Notes: generated from the letters alone by a model not told the origin. A stretch of 64,000 nucleotides of DNA from an uncultured Ruminococcus sp. (GCA_902785355.1 CACZYF010000001.1:62001-126000), one strand, 5' to 3'; positions 25,349-34,565 are shown, numbered from the stretch's first letter. Program-made: numbers and translations.

Positions 25349-26272
25349 TTATCGGATCACCAGTCCCGTATCTTCGGGGAGACCCATACGGATATTCATG
25401 TTCTGGATCGCGGCGCCCGAAGCGCCCTTGCCGAGGTTATCGAAGCGCGAGATCAGGGTGATACGGTCGTCGCAGCCGAACGCGGCGACAGCCATATCGT
25501 CACGGCCGCTGTAGGCGGCGGCGCTGATGAAGCCGTCCTCGGTACTGTCGTCGTAACGGATCAGGCCGCTCTTGTAATAATCTTTATACGCCGTTCTGAT
25601 ATCCTCCAGGGTGCCGTTCACATCCTCGCGCATAAGGCTCACGCTGACCTCCATACCACTGTAGTACGAGGCGACGATGGGGCTGAAAACCGGCGCTTTC
25701 TCAAGTCCGCAGAGCTTGACCATCTCGGGGAGGTGCTTGTGCGCCTGAGGGAGGGCGTAAACGCGGGGAGCGCTGAGCAGCGGGGAGCGGTCGGGGCTCT
25801 CATACTCGGCGATCATCTTCTTGCCGCCGCCGGAATAACCGGTCAGCGAGTAGCAGAAAAGGGCAATGTCGCTCCCGATGATTCCGAGCTCGACGAGCGG
25901 TCTGACCAGCGAGATGAAGCCGCTGGCGTGACAGCCGGGATTTGCGATACGGGTCGCGGAGCCGAGCTGTTCTCTCAGTCCGCTGAGCTCGGGCATGCCG
26001 TAGGTCCAGCCCTCGGCGGTACGGTGAGCCGTCGAGGTGTCGATCACCACGGCGTTGGGGTTTTGGATCAGCGAAACCGCCTCCACCGCCGCCGCGTCGG
26101 GCAGGCACAAAAAGCTGATATCGCTGTTGTTGAGCATTTCGGCACGCGCCGAGATATCCTTACGGAGTTCATCGGGCAGAAGCATCAGCTCGATGTCCTT
26201 ACGCTCGCTGAGGCGCTCACGGATCCTCAGGCCGGTCGTGCCGGCGCTGCCGTCTATAAAAACTTTTATCAT
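25349..26272 (-). CDS. argC: N-acetyl-gamma-glutamyl-phosphate reductase (short type)
   Basis: The 307-residue protein belongs to the shorter ArgC type. It has an N-terminal NADP-binding segment, VFIDGSAGTTGLRIRERL, and the catalytic Cys in IANPGCHASGF. A His in the PQAHKHLPE segment is the likely second catalytic residue. It reduces N-acetylglutamyl phosphate to the semialdehyde. Its ATG overlaps the argH stop codon (ATGA), so the two are translationally coupled. Confidence 0.95.
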   Translation of the reverse strand: MIKVFIDGSAGTTGLRIRERLSERKDIELMLLPDELRKDISARAEMLNNSDISFLCLPDAAAVEAVSLIQNPNAVVIDTSTAHRTAEGWTYGMPELSGLREQLGSATRIANPGCHASGFISLVRPLVELGIIGSDIALFCYSLTGYSGGGKKMIAEYESPDRSPLLSAPRVYALPQAHKHLPEMVKLCGLEKAPVFSPIVASYYSGMEVSVSLMREDVNGTLEDIRTAYKDYYKSGLIRYDDSTEDGFISAAAYSGRDDMAVAAFGCDDRITLISRFDNLGKGASGAAIQNMNIRMGLPEDTGLVIR

Positions 26273-27642
26273 TGCAATTTCTCTTTCACATATTTAATTT
26301 GCTGCTCGATCGACTGCACGGAGGTGCCGCCGACGGAGTTGCGCTTATTGACGCAGGTGTACAGGTCGATATCATCGTACAGATCCTGCTCGAACAGGTC
26401 GGAATACTCCTTGTACTTCTCGAGCGGAAGGGTCTCCAGCACCTCGCCGTTCGCGATACAATAGGCGACGATGGAGCCCGAGATCTTATATGCCGAACGG
26501 AAGGGCATGCCCTTCTTCGTGAGATAATCGGCAAGGTCGGTCGCGTTGATAAACCCGCGCTGAGCCGCCTTCTTCATGTTCTCGGTCTTGACCTTCATGG
26601 TCGAGATCATGCCGACAAAGATCTGCAGGGACATATAGGCGGTATCGACCGCGTCGAACACGCCCTCCTTATCCTCCTGCATATCCTTGTTATATGCGAG
26701 GGGCAGACCCTTGAGGACGGTCAGAGCGCCCATCAGGTCGCCGTAGACACGTCCGGTCTTGCCGCGTACGAGCTCCGCCATATCGGAGTTCTTCTTCTGC
26801 GGCATGATGGAAGAGCCGGTAGTGTAAGCGTCGGAAAGCTCGACGAAGCCGAACTCCCAGCTCGACCAGAGGATGATCTCCTCCGACAGGCGGGAGAGGT
26901 GCATCATCAGGATGGAGAGATCGGACAGAAGCTCGATCACATAATCGCGGTCGGAAACGCCGTCGAGCGAGTTCATCGCGATATCGTCGAAGCCCAGCTG
27001 CTCCGCCTCAAAGTAACGGTCGGTATCGTAGGTGGTGCCCGCTAAGGCACAGCAGCCGATCGGCGAGATATTCATGCGGCGCTTGCAGTCCGCAAGGCGC
27101 TCGCGGTCACGCAGGAGCATCATGGCGTAGGCTAAGAGGTGATGACCGAACATGATCGGCTGGGCACGCTGCAGATGCGTATAGCCGGGCATGATCGCCT
27201 CTTTATAATTCTCAGCCTGTTCGGTCAGCGCGAGGATCAGGCGCTTTATCTCAGATGAGAGCTCGTCCACACGGTTCATCAGGTACATTCTGAGATCGAG
27301 TGCAACCTGGTCGTTCCTCGATCTCGCGGTATGGAGCTTCTTGCCGACGTCGCCGACGCGGCGGGTCAGCTCCTCCTCCACGAACATGTGGATATCCTCG
27401 GCGTTCATATCGATCTCGAGCTTACCCGAGGTGATATCGTCGAGGATCTTCAACAGCTCGTCACACAGCGCGTCAGCCTCCCACCGCTCGATGATGCCCT
27501 GCTTCGCAAGCATCTGGGCATGCGCGATAGAGCCCGTGATATCCTCTTTATACATACGACTGTCAAAGCCGATGGAGCTGTTGAATTCGTCAGCCAGCTT
27601 GCTGGTGTCTCCGGCGGTACGTCCCGCCCACATTTTAGCCAT
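26269..27642 (-). CDS. argH: Argininosuccinate lyase
   Basis: The 457-residue protein of the fumarase/aspartase superfamily carries the signature GSSIMPQKKNSD near residue 280, which holds the catalytic Ser loop, and the THLQRAQPI segment with the catalytic His. It splits argininosuccinate into arginine and fumarate in the last step of the pathway. AAAGGAAAG precedes the ATG. A strong hairpin without a T-run (GGTCGGGA-GATTA-TCCCGACC, 27669-27691) lies between argG and argH. Confidence 0.96.
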   Translation of the reverse strand: MAKMWAGRTAGDTSKLADEFNSSIGFDSRMYKEDITGSIAHAQMLAKQGIIERWEADALCDELLKILDDITSGKLEIDMNAEDIHMFVEEELTRRVGDVGKKLHTARSRNDQVALDLRMYLMNRVDELSSEIKRLILALTEQAENYKEAIMPGYTHLQRAQPIMFGHHLLAYAMMLLRDRERLADCKRRMNISPIGCCALAGTTYDTDRYFEAEQLGFDDIAMNSLDGVSDRDYVIELLSDLSILMMHLSRLSEEIILWSSWEFGFVELSDAYTTGSSIMPQKKNSDMAELVRGKTGRVYGDLMGALTVLKGLPLAYNKDMQEDKEGVFDAVDTAYMSLQIFVGMISTMKVKTENMKKAAQRGFINATDLADYLTKKGMPFRSAYKISGSIVAYCIANGEVLETLPLEKYKEYSDLFEQDLYDDIDLYTCVNKRNSVGGTSVQSIEQQIKYVKEKLQ

Positions 27643-27710
27643 AAGAATCTTTCCTTTATATACGCCGTGAGGGTCGGGAGATTATCCCGACCCAGATGGT
27701 TGTGTGTAAA

Positions 27711-28940
27711 TTACTTGTTTTTCTCATCAACAACTGCCTGGACCTTGATCGGCAGACCGTAGAGGTTGATGAAGCCCGCGCTGTCCTTCTGGTCATAATC
27801 GGACTCGCCGAAGGTCGCAATCTCCTCGCTGTAGAGGCTGTAGGGGCTGTCAACGCCCGCCTTGATGATATTGCCCTTGTAGAGCTTGAGCTTGACGTAG
27901 CCGGTGACCTTCTCCTGGGTCTTATCGACGAAGGCGGAGAGCGCCTCACGCAGGGGGGTGAACCACTGACCGTTGTAGACGAGCTCGGCAAAGGTGATGG
28001 AAAGCCTCTGCTTCTCATGCATGGTCAGCTTATCGAGGCAGATGGACTCGAGCGCCTCATGCGCCTTGTAGAGGATGGTGCCGCCGGGGGTCTCATATAC
28101 GCCGCGGCACTTCATGCCGACGAGACGATTCTCGACGATATCGATGATACCGATGCCGTTCTTGCCGCCCAGCTCGTTGAGCTTCAAGATGATATTCTTC
28201 GCGGACATCTTCTCACCGTCGATCGCGACAGGGATGCCCTTCTCGAAGTTGATAGTCACGTATGTGGGCTCGTCGGGGGCGTCGATCGGGGAAACGCCCA
28301 TCTCGAGGAAGCCGGGCTTCTCGTATGTCGGCTCGTTGTTGGTATCTTCAAGATCCAGACCCTCATGGGACAGATGCCAGAGGTTCTTGTCCTTGCTGTA
28401 GTTGGTCTCGCGGTTGATCTTCAGGGGGATGTTGTGCGCCTCGGCGTACTCGATCTCCTCCTCACGGGACTTGATCGTCCACTCACGCCACGGAGCGATG
28501 ATGGGCATGTTGGGCGCGAAGTGCTTGATCGCCAGTTCAAAACGCACCTGATCGTTACCCTTACCGGTACAGCCGTGGCAGATCGCGTCTGCGCCTTCCT
28601 TGAGGGCGATCTCGACGAGACCCTTCGCGATGCAGGGACGAGCGGTAGAGGTACCCAACAGGTAATCCTCGTAGACAGCGCCCGCCTTCATGGTAGGGAT
28701 GATATACTCGTCAACGTACTCCTCGGTCTGATCGAGGATATAGAGCTTGGAGGCGCCGGTCTTGATCGCCTTCTCCTCTAAGCCCCCCAGCTCGTCGTTC
28801 TGACCGACGTTGCCGGATACCGCGATGACCTCGCAGTTATTGTAGTTTTCCTTCAGCCACGGGATGATGATGGATGTATCCAGACCGCCCGAATAAGCGA
28901 GGACGACCTTTTTAATGTTTTCCTTATTGATTGCGTTCAT
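27711..28940 (-). CDS. argG: Argininosuccinate synthase
   Basis: The 409-residue protein has the N-type ATP pyrophosphatase loop [18 protein letters not shown] and later blocks [15 protein letters not shown] and [17 protein letters not shown]. It condenses citrulline and aspartate with ATP. It is the first gene of the minus-strand arginine cluster, 48 bp from a consensus promoter with a possible ARG box upstream. GGAGG precedes the ATG. Confidence 0.97.
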   Translation of the reverse strand: MNAINKENIKKVVLAYSGGLDTSIIIPWLKENYNNCEVIAVSGNVGQNDELGGLEEKAIKTGASKLYILDQTEEYVDEYIIPTMKAGAVYEDYLLGTSTARPCIAKGLVEIALKEGADAICHGCTGKGNDQVRFELAIKHFAPNMPIIAPWREWTIKSREEEIEYAEAHNIPLKINRETNYSKDKNLWHLSHEGLDLEDTNNEPTYEKPGFLEMGVSPIDAPDEPTYVTINFEKGIPVAIDGEKMSAKNIILKLNELGGKNGIGIIDIVENRLVGMKCRGVYETPGGTILYKAHEALESICLDKLTMHEKQRLSITFAELVYNGQWFTPLREALSAFVDKTQEKVTGYVKLKLYKGNIIKAGVDSPYSLYSEEIATFGESDYDQKDSAGFINLYGLPIKVQAVVDEKNK

Positions 28941-28987
28941 AATGTACCTCCGAATGAATATGCGTTAGATTTGTTGTTTATGCATTT

Positions 28988-29015
28988 ATTATACATCAAA
29001 TCGCATATTTGTCAA
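28988..29015 (-). promoter_or_regulatory. Sigma-A promoter of the arginine cluster
   Basis: On the minus strand TTGACA (29010-29015) and TATAAT (28988-28993) are 16 bp apart, about 48 bp upstream of argG. Confidence 0.8.
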
Positions 29016-29023
29016 GGAATATT

Positions 29024-29037
29024 TGCATATTATTGCA
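29024..29037. promoter_or_regulatory. Possible ArgR/AhrC box
   Basis: TGCATATTATTGCA matches 11 of 14 positions of the ARG box consensus TGAATWWWWATTCA and is an imperfect palindrome. It lies directly upstream of the argG -35 box. Other TGCAT repeats are nearby. argR itself is not in the window. Confidence 0.4.
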
Positions 29038-29149
29038 GATTTTTGCATTTTCTGTCAGCCTTGACAAATTCCGCCTATTATTATAGCCGACTTTTGGTGA
29101 TTAATCAAGTCATCAGAGGGATTTTTCGCGCGCGTATCTTATATAATAC

Positions 29150-29178
29150 TTGACAAAAGCGCATAAAGCCTCTATAAT
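29150..29178 (+). promoter_or_regulatory. Consensus sigma-A promoter of the queuosine operon
   Basis: A perfect TTGACA (29150-29155) and a perfect TATAAT (29173-29178) are 17 bp apart. Transcription from about 29185 gives a leader of about 160 nt before queD. Confidence 0.88.
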
Positions 29179-29189
29179 CCATAAGGATA

Positions 29190-29310
29190 AACACAAACCG
29201 ACAGTTCGTTTGCGCCATCCTGTCGTTAAACAAAACCAGGGCATCCAAGGGGCTTACTATGCCCTTATACCGACTCGGATGCGTCTGCGATGGCAGGCGC
29301 TTTTCTTTTT
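29190..29310 (+). promoter_or_regulatory. Switchable leader with terminator upstream of queD, probable preQ1 riboswitch
   Basis: Stem 1 pairs CGACAG (29199-29204) with CTGTCG (29220-29225). Stem 2 pairs AGGGCAT (29238-29244) with ATGCCCT (29259-29265). GCATCC (29241-29246) can instead pair with GGATGC (29277-29282). A terminator pairs GCGTCTGC (29281-29288) with GCAGGCGC (29293-29300), followed by TTTTCTTTTT. Stem 2 and the GCATCC/GGATGC pairing exclude each other, and the latter takes bases from the terminator. This is the logic of a transcriptional riboswitch. The genes make preQ1, so preQ1 is the expected ligand. Class I and II consensus motifs are not obvious; class III is the type reported from Ruminococcaceae. 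Confidence 0.62.
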
Positions 29311-29344
29311 ATCAATCTCAACCGATTTATTACGGAGAAGCATT

Positions 29345-29764
29345 ATGTACACACTGAAAACCTCAGCCGCCTTTGACAGCGCGCACTTTCTCAAGGGCTA
29401 CAACGGCAAATGTGCCAATATCCACGGTCACCGCTGGACGATCGAGGTCCGCGCGGGCAGCGATACGCTGATCGACAACGGCGAGAAACGCGGGATGGTG
29501 ATCGACTTCGGCGATCTGAAAAAGGAAGTGCGGGCGCTGGCGGACAGCTTCGATCACGCGCTGATCGTCGAGAAAGATTCCCTGAAGCCGAAAACGACTC
29601 AGGCGCTCTCGGAAGAGGGCTTCCGCATCATCGAAGTCGAATTTCGTCCGACGGCGGAGAACTTCGCGCGATACTTCTACGATGTGCTGACCGACAGAAA
29701 GCTGCCGGTCACCCGCGTTACCGTCTACGAAACGCCGGATAACTGCGCGAGCTACGAGGCATGA
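29345..29764 (+). CDS. queD: 6-carboxy-5,6,7,8-tetrahydropterin synthase QueD
   Basis: The 139-residue protein starts MYTLKTSAAFDSAHFL. Zinc-binding histidines lie in SAHFL and NIHGHRW, and the catalytic Cys is in GKCANIHGH (Cys27). It turns dihydroneopterin triphosphate, the FolE product, into 6-carboxytetrahydropterin, the QueE substrate. The ATG at 29345 has GGAG upstream; the longer open frame runs back through the leader RNA and is not expected to be translated. queE overlaps its stop by four bases. Confidence 0.94.
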   Translation: MYTLKTSAAFDSAHFLKGYNGKCANIHGHRWTIEVRAGSDTLIDNGEKRGMVIDFGDLKKEVRALADSFDHALIVEKDSLKPKTTQALSEEGFRIIEVEFRPTAENFARYFYDVLTDRKLPVTRVTVYETPDNCASYEA

Positions 29765-30423
29765 GTATGAAAACAGTCGAAAAATTCATCAGCATCAACG
29801 GCGAGGGCGCTCACGCGGGCGAGCTCTCGGCGTTCGTTCGCTTCAAGGGCTGTAACCTGCGCTGCTCCTACTGCGATACCTCATGGGCGAATAAGCCCGA
29901 CGCGCCGTTTACCGAGCAGAAGCCCGACGAGCTGGCGGCATGGGTCAAGGAGAGCGGCGTGATCAACGTCACGCTGACAGGCGGCGAACCGCTGCTGCAA
30001 ACGGATATCGCCGAGCTGATCGATCTGCTGATCCTACAGGGCAATCGCGTCGAGATCGAGACCAACGGCAGTATCCCGCTCGAGCGCCTCGCAGCTCTCC
30101 CCCGTCGGCCGGTCTTTACCACGGACTACAAGCTGCCGTCGAGCGGGATGGAGGAACATATGCGAGTCGAGAATTTTGCTCTTCTGAACAAGCACGACTC
30201 CGTGAAATTCGTCGTCGGGAGTACCGGCGATCTGGAACGTGCGCGAGAAATCATCGGCGCTTACCTGAACGATTCACCCTGTCACATCTTTCTCAGCCCC
30301 GTGTTCGGTCAGATCGAGCCCGCGGCGATGGTTGAATACATGCAACGATATAACATGACAAATGTTCGGCTGCAATTACAGCTGCACAAGTTTATATGGG
30401 ATCCGAACGAAAGAGGGGTATAA
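29761..30423 (+). CDS. queE: 7-carboxy-7-deazaguanine synthase QueE (radical SAM)
   Basis: The 220-residue protein has the radical-SAM cluster motif CNLRCSYC near residue 31 and the TGGEPLLQ segment that binds SAM. It forms the 7-deazaguanine ring by radical ring contraction of carboxytetrahydropterin. The start overlaps the queD stop (ATGA); a second ATG two codons later is possible. It is followed without a gap by folE. Confidence 0.95.
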   Translation: MSMKTVEKFISINGEGAHAGELSAFVRFKGCNLRCSYCDTSWANKPDAPFTEQKPDELAAWVKESGVINVTLTGGEPLLQTDIAELIDLLILQGNRVEIETNGSIPLERLAALPRRPVFTTDYKLPSSGMEEHMRVENFALLNKHDSVKFVVGSTGDLERAREIIGAYLNDSPCHIFLSPVFGQIEPAAMVEYMQRYNMTNVRLQLQLHKFIWDPNERGV

Positions 30424-30990
30424 ATGGATACAAAAGCAATCGAATACCACGTATATGAGATACTCAAGGCGATCGGCGAGGATCCCGGGCGCGAAGGGCT
30501 GGTCGAGACGCCGGCACGGGTCGCGAGGATGCTGGAAGAAACGCTCGCCGGCACCGCCTATACCAATCACGAGATCGCCGAGATGTTCGGCAAGACCTTC
30601 ACGAACGAGGCGGGCAGTGACATCGACAGCGCCGTCGTGATGCGTGATATCACGGTGTTCAGCTACTGTGAGCACCACCTCGCGCTGATGTACGATATGA
30701 CGGTCAACGTCGCGTACATCCCCCGCGGCAAGGTACTGGGACTGAGCAAGATCGCGCGTATCTGCGACATGGCGGCGAAACGCCTGCAGCTGCAGGAACG
30801 ATTAGGCAAGGATATCGCCGAGATCATCGCCGAGGCGGCGGATACACCCGATGTAGGCGTAGTCATCAGCGGCTGTCACAGCTGTATGACGGCGCGCGGC
30901 ATCCGCAACCCTTCCGCAAAAACCGTCACCACCACCTATATGGGCGCGTTCAGAACCGATCGCGAGCTGAAAAAACTGGTAGAAGTATAA
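30424..30990 (+). CDS. folE: GTP cyclohydrolase I
   Basis: The 188-residue protein has the zinc and substrate motifs YCEHHLALMYD and SGCHSCMTARGI. It opens GTP to dihydroneopterin triphosphate. In this operon it feeds queuosine synthesis, though the same product starts folate synthesis. It lies directly after queE and 19 bp before queC. Confidence 0.96.
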   Translation: MDTKAIEYHVYEILKAIGEDPGREGLVETPARVARMLEETLAGTAYTNHEIAEMFGKTFTNEAGSDIDSAVVMRDITVFSYCEHHLALMYDMTVNVAYIPRGKVLGLSKIARICDMAAKRLQLQERLGKDIAEIIAEAADTPDVGVVISGCHSCMTARGIRNPSAKTVTTTYMGAFRTDRELKKLVEV

Positions 30991-31009
30991 TAATTTCGAG
31001 GAGAAAAGT

Positions 31010-31687
31010 ATGAAAGCATTGGTATTATTCAGCGGCGGCGTAGACAGCACCACCTGTCTTGCACTCGCGATAGAAAAATACGGCGCCGACGAGGTGTTGG
31101 CGCTCTCGGTCAGTTACGGACAAAAGCATACAAAGGAGATCGAGGCGGCACAGAAGCTCGCGAAGCACTACGGCGTCAGGCTGATGACGCTCGACCTCTC
31201 TACGATCTTTGAAGGCTCGGACTGCTCCCTGCTGCAAGGCTCCGACGTCGAGATCCCCAAGGAGAGCTACGCCGATCAGCTCGCGCAGACGGACGGCTCG
31301 CCTGTCTCCACCTATGTACCGTTCAGGAACGGTCTGTTCCTCTCGACGGCAGCGAGCATAGCGCTGTCACACGGCTGCAGCGAGATCTACTACGGCGCTC
31401 ACAGCGACGACGCGGCGGGCAGCGCCTACCCCGACTGCTCCGCACAGTTCAACGAGAGCATCAACCGCGCGATCTATCTCGGCAGCGGCAATCAGCTGAG
31501 CGTCAAAGCGCCCTTTATCGGCATGAGCAAGGCGCAGGTCGTCGCCGAGGGGCTGCGTTTAGGCGTACCCTACGAGCTGACCTGGAGCTGTTACGAGGGC
31601 GGCGAAAAGCCCTGCGGCGTATGCGGCACCTGCCGCGACAGAGCGGCTGCGTTTGAGGCGAACGGTGTCATAGACCCCGCGCTCTGA
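31010..31687 (+). CDS. queC: 7-cyano-7-deazaguanine synthase QueC
   Basis: The 225-residue protein has the PP-loop VLFSGGVDSTTCLALA at the N-terminus and a C-terminal zinc site made of Cys residues in CYEGGEKPCGVCGTC. It converts 7-carboxy-7-deazaguanine to preQ0 with ATP and ammonia. GAGGAG lies before the ATG. Confidence 0.96.
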   Translation: MKALVLFSGGVDSTTCLALAIEKYGADEVLALSVSYGQKHTKEIEAAQKLAKHYGVRLMTLDLSTIFEGSDCSLLQGSDVEIPKESYADQLAQTDGSPVSTYVPFRNGLFLSTAASIALSHGCSEIYYGAHSDDAAGSAYPDCSAQFNESINRAIYLGSGNQLSVKAPFIGMSKAQVVAEGLRLGVPYELTWSCYEGGEKPCGVCGTCRDRAAAFEANGVIDPAL

Positions 31688-31699
31688 TTACATTAATCT

Positions 31700-31748
31700 G
31701 TTGAGATCGACACAGCTCCCGACATGCGTGGCAGAAACTCGCAATGAC
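31700..31748. repeat. Dispersed GAGATYGCC...CGCAATGAC repeat, copy D
   Basis: GTTGAGATCGACACAG at the start and ACTCGCAATGAC at the end match the other copies; the centre differs (CTCCCGACATGCGTGGCAG). It fills the only sizeable gap inside the que operon, between queC and queF. Confidence 0.6.
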
Positions 31749-31771
31749 ATTTTATTATCACGGAGGACAAT

Positions 31772-32269
31772 ATGACCGGCAGAACCGAGAACGAGCGCGG
31801 TACCATCACCCTGCTCGGAAGAAATCATATAGAATATAAGAGCGACTACAACCCCGAGGTGCTGGAGACCTTCCCCAACAAGCATCCCGACAACGACTAC
31901 TTTGTCAAGTTCAACTGTCCGGAGTTCACGAGCCTGTGTCCCATTACGGGTCAGCCGGACTTCGCGACCGTCTACATCTCCTACATCCCCGACAAGATCA
32001 TGGTCGAGAGCAAATCACTCAAGCTGTATCTGTTCAGCTTCCGCAACCACGGCGACTTCCACGAGGACTGCATGAACATCATCATGAAGGACCTTGTCAA
32101 GCTGATGGATCCCCGCTACATCGAGGTGTGGGGCAAGTTCACCCCCCGCGGCGGTATCTCCATCGACCCCTACTGCAACTACGGAAAGCCGGGCACCAAG
32201 TTCGAGAAGCTGGCGTGGGACAGACTCGCTCAGCACGACCTCTACCCCGAAAAGATCGACAACCGATAA
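31772..32269 (+). CDS. queF: NADPH-dependent 7-cyano-7-deazaguanine reductase QueF (short type)
   Basis: The 165-residue protein is the unimodular (YkvM-like) type. The catalytic Cys56 and Asp63 lie in [13 protein letters not shown], and the QueF motif [20 protein letters not shown] follows. It reduces preQ0 to preQ1, which is then inserted into tRNA. With queD, queE, folE and queC this completes the de novo preQ1 route. GGAGG precedes the ATG. tgt and queA are not in the window. Confidence 0.96.
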   Translation: MTGRTENERGTITLLGRNHIEYKSDYNPEVLETFPNKHPDNDYFVKFNCPEFTSLCPITGQPDFATVYISYIPDKIMVESKSLKLYLFSFRNHGDFHEDCMNIIMKDLVKLMDPRYIEVWGKFTPRGGISIDPYCNYGKPGTKFEKLAWDRLAQHDLYPEKIDNR

Positions 32270-32279
32270 CCGAATTAAC

Positions 32280-32320
32280 ATAAGCTGTCGCGTGAAATTC
32301 GCGGCGGCTTATTTGTTTTT
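32280..32320 (+). terminator. Terminator of the queuosine operon
   Basis: A 13-bp stem (32280-32292 with 32300-32312, with G-T pairs) is followed by TTTGTTTTT. Confidence 0.85.
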
Positions 32321-32408
32321 AAATCGTCATTTTTGATTTACCATTTTAACAAATTGTAAATTTTACGCCGTTTTTATCAATTTTTTGCCATATATATGTA
32401 AAAAAAGA

Positions 32409-32437
32409 TTGCAAAAAACACAACAGTTTGTTATACT
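32409..32437 (+). promoter_or_regulatory. Sigma-A promoter of trmB
   Basis: TTGCAA (32409-32414) and TATACT (32432-32437) are 17 bp apart. A small hairpin, TATTAGGG-TTAT-CCCTGATA, lies between the promoter and trmB. Confidence 0.7.
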
Positions 32438-32511
32438 ATTGTAGTGTATATAACTATATCATGGGTTATTAGGGTTATCCCTGATAAAACAGGACAGGAA
32501 AACCAAGGTAT

Positions 32512-33165
32512 ATGAGAATCAGAAAGAAGAAATGGGCGGAGCCCGAGCTGAACGCCTGCCGCTACTACGTCAAGGAGCCCGAGAGCTATCGCGGGCGCTG
32601 GCGGGAGTTCTTCGGCAACGATCATCCCATCGAGCTTGAGATCGGCTGCGGCAAATGTACCTTCATCGCCGAGAAAGCGAAGCGCGATCCCGACAAGAAC
32701 TTTATCGCAGTAGATATCAAGAATGATATGCTGGGCGTCGGCAGGCGCAACATCGAACGCATCTTCTCGGAAGAAGGCAGAACGCCGGACAACATCGCGC
32801 TGGCACGCTTCAACGTCGAGCAGCTCGACAGGATCATCGCTCCGGAGGACGGGATCGCGGTGATGTATATCAACTTCTGTAATCCATGGCCGCGCCTGAA
32901 GCATCAAAAGCGCAGGCTGACCTACCCGAAGAAGCTCAGTATGTACCGCGAATTTCTGACAAAGGACGCGGTGATCTACTTCAAGACCGATGACGACATG
33001 CTCTTCGAGGACAGCGTCGGTTACTTTGAAGAAGCGAAGTATCATATCCGCTTCATCACCCGCGACCTGCACAACAGCGACATCAAGGACAACATTGTCA
33101 CCGAGCATGAGCAAATGTTCACCGACGAGGGTATCCCCATCAAATATCTGGAAGCGACCGTATAA
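32512..33165 (+). CDS. trmB: tRNA (guanine-N7-)-methyltransferase
   Basis: The 217-residue Rossmann-fold methyltransferase has the SAM motif IELEIGCGKCTFI, the AVDIKNDML acidic loop, and the catalytic region YINFCNPWPRLKHQKRRL typical of TrmB. It methylates G46 in the variable loop of many tRNAs. The ribosome site (CCAAGG) is weak. The lipoprotein gene follows after 70 bp with its own strong ribosome site and may be cotranscribed. Confidence 0.95.
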   Translation: MRIRKKKWAEPELNACRYYVKEPESYRGRWREFFGNDHPIELEIGCGKCTFIAEKAKRDPDKNFIAVDIKNDMLGVGRRNIERIFSEEGRTPDNIALARFNVEQLDRIIAPEDGIAVMYINFCNPWPRLKHQKRRLTYPKKLSMYREFLTKDAVIYFKTDDDMLFEDSVGYFEEAKYHIRFITRDLHNSDIKDNIVTEHEQMFTDEGIPIKYLEATV

Positions 33166-33234
33166 GCACATTTGGTCAGGCTTGCAGCGGCTCTTTACGA
33201 GCCCCTACAACGACTACACCAAGGAGGTAGGAGA

Positions 33235-34533
33235 ATGAAACGTTACCGCATGATCGCGGCTGTCACGGCAGTGGCGGCGCTGCTGTCAGGCTGTACCTCT
33301 CTGAGCCTCAACGGACGCGACATTCTCTCCCCTCCCCACGCCGCGGGTGACCGCGCCGACATCCAGCAGATGATCGAGAAGGACGCGGGCAAAAACTACG
33401 AACTCATCTATCCCGACGCGGGCGACCGCAAGAGCGGCGTCATCATGCGTGACCTCGACCGCGACGGAACCGACGAGGCGATCGCTCTATATACCGTCGG
33501 CGGCAGCGCGAGGATTCTTGCCGCCGAGAAAAAAGGCGGCAGCTACAAGAGTGTCGGCATCGCCGAGCTGCAGTCGGCGAACATCGGCAGCATGCGCTTC
33601 GCCGATATCGACAGAGACGGCATTGATGAAATCCTCATCAGCTGTGACGCGGGTTTACCCGCCGCCTCGTTGAGTATGTACCTCATGAACTCGGAGCTCA
33701 AGCAGGTCGATATCGCACAAGGCTTCACCGATTACATCACGGGCGATTTTGACGGCGACAGCGGCGAGGACGTGCTGATCCTCACACCCGTCAGTCCCGA
33801 AGCGACTGCTACGGCGAAGCTGCTGAGCTATGACGGAAGCGTCTTTACCGTACGCTCGTCCTGCGAGATCGATCCCGATATAACCGCCTACCCCTTACTG
33901 CAGTTTTCCGATATCGGCTCGGGTCAAAAGGGTGCTATCGCGGACGGGGTAACCGAGGACGGCAAGTATGCCACCCAACTGATTATGTTTGACCGGGCGG
34001 AAGATGCGCTGACCAATCCGCTGTTCGTATCCGCTAATTATGCGAGCTACGGACGCACCATTCCGCTGCTGTCGAGAGATATAGACGACGACGGAATGAT
34101 CGAATTCCCGCTCTGTTCACTGACGGCACACAGCGGGAAGGAAGATATCTCGCATGTCTGCGCGCTGGCGCAGTGGTGCTGCTACGATCCCTCGAGCCTG
34201 ATCCCGCTCTCAAAGGTCACCACCTTTTTGTGCGAACCCGCAGGCTTTATGCTCAAACTCGACGCGGAGCTCTCGACCACCGTCACCGCCCGCTACGACG
34301 GCGAGAACACCTTCACACTGCATGCGCTGACCTACAAGGGAACCGAGCCTCAGCTCGGCGAAGTTCTCCTGACGATCAAGCGCTATGACGCGGGCGACTT
34401 TGACAGCTCGACCATCTCCGAGGAGGTCATCCGTGAGAGCGGCTCAGCCGTCTACACCTGCATCAGGAGCGACAAATGTCCCCTGTCCGATAAAGAAATC
34501 AAAAACAGCTTTACGCTGATTGATAATAATTAA
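33235..34533 (+). CDS. Lipoprotein with FG-GAP/VCBS-like repeats
   Basis: The 432-residue protein has a lipoprotein signal with lipobox LLSGC (Cys20). Four or more calcium-loop repeats follow: RDLDRDGTDEAIALY, ADIDRDGIDEILISC, GDFDGDSGEDVLILT and RDIDDDGMIEFPLC. This pattern of FG-GAP/integrin-type beta-propeller blades suggests a surface propeller that binds calcium. Its partner is unknown. The start at 33235 has GGAGG upstream. A response-regulator and histidine-kinase pair lies just downstream on the same strand, so a link with signal sensing at the envelope is possible but unproven. Confidence 0.85.
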   Translation: MKRYRMIAAVTAVAALLSGCTSLSLNGRDILSPPHAAGDRADIQQMIEKDAGKNYELIYPDAGDRKSGVIMRDLDRDGTDEAIALYTVGGSARILAAEKKGGSYKSVGIAELQSANIGSMRFADIDRDGIDEILISCDAGLPAASLSMYLMNSELKQVDIAQGFTDYITGDFDGDSGEDVLILTPVSPEATATAKLLSYDGSVFTVRSSCEIDPDITAYPLLQFSDIGSGQKGAIADGVTEDGKYATQLIMFDRAEDALTNPLFVSANYASYGRTIPLLSRDIDDDGMIEFPLCSLTAHSGKEDISHVCALAQWCCYDPSSLIPLSKVTTFLCEPAGFMLKLDAELSTTVTARYDGENTFTLHALTYKGTEPQLGEVLLTIKRYDAGDFDSSTISEEVIRESGSAVYTCIRSDKCPLSDKEIKNSFTLIDNN

Positions 34534-34565
34534 AATACAGATAATCCTGAACGGAGGTTATTCTT

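Noticed and set aside
27669..27691. Terminator between argG and argH
   Set aside because: The GGTCGGGATAATCTCCCGACC stem is strong but has no T-run on the minus strand; an RNA-processing or stabilising stem is more likely.
29150..29344. Extended N-terminus of QueD from 29150
   Set aside because: The extension begins inside the -35 box and reads through the leader stems and terminator; QueD homologues start at MYTLKTSAAF.
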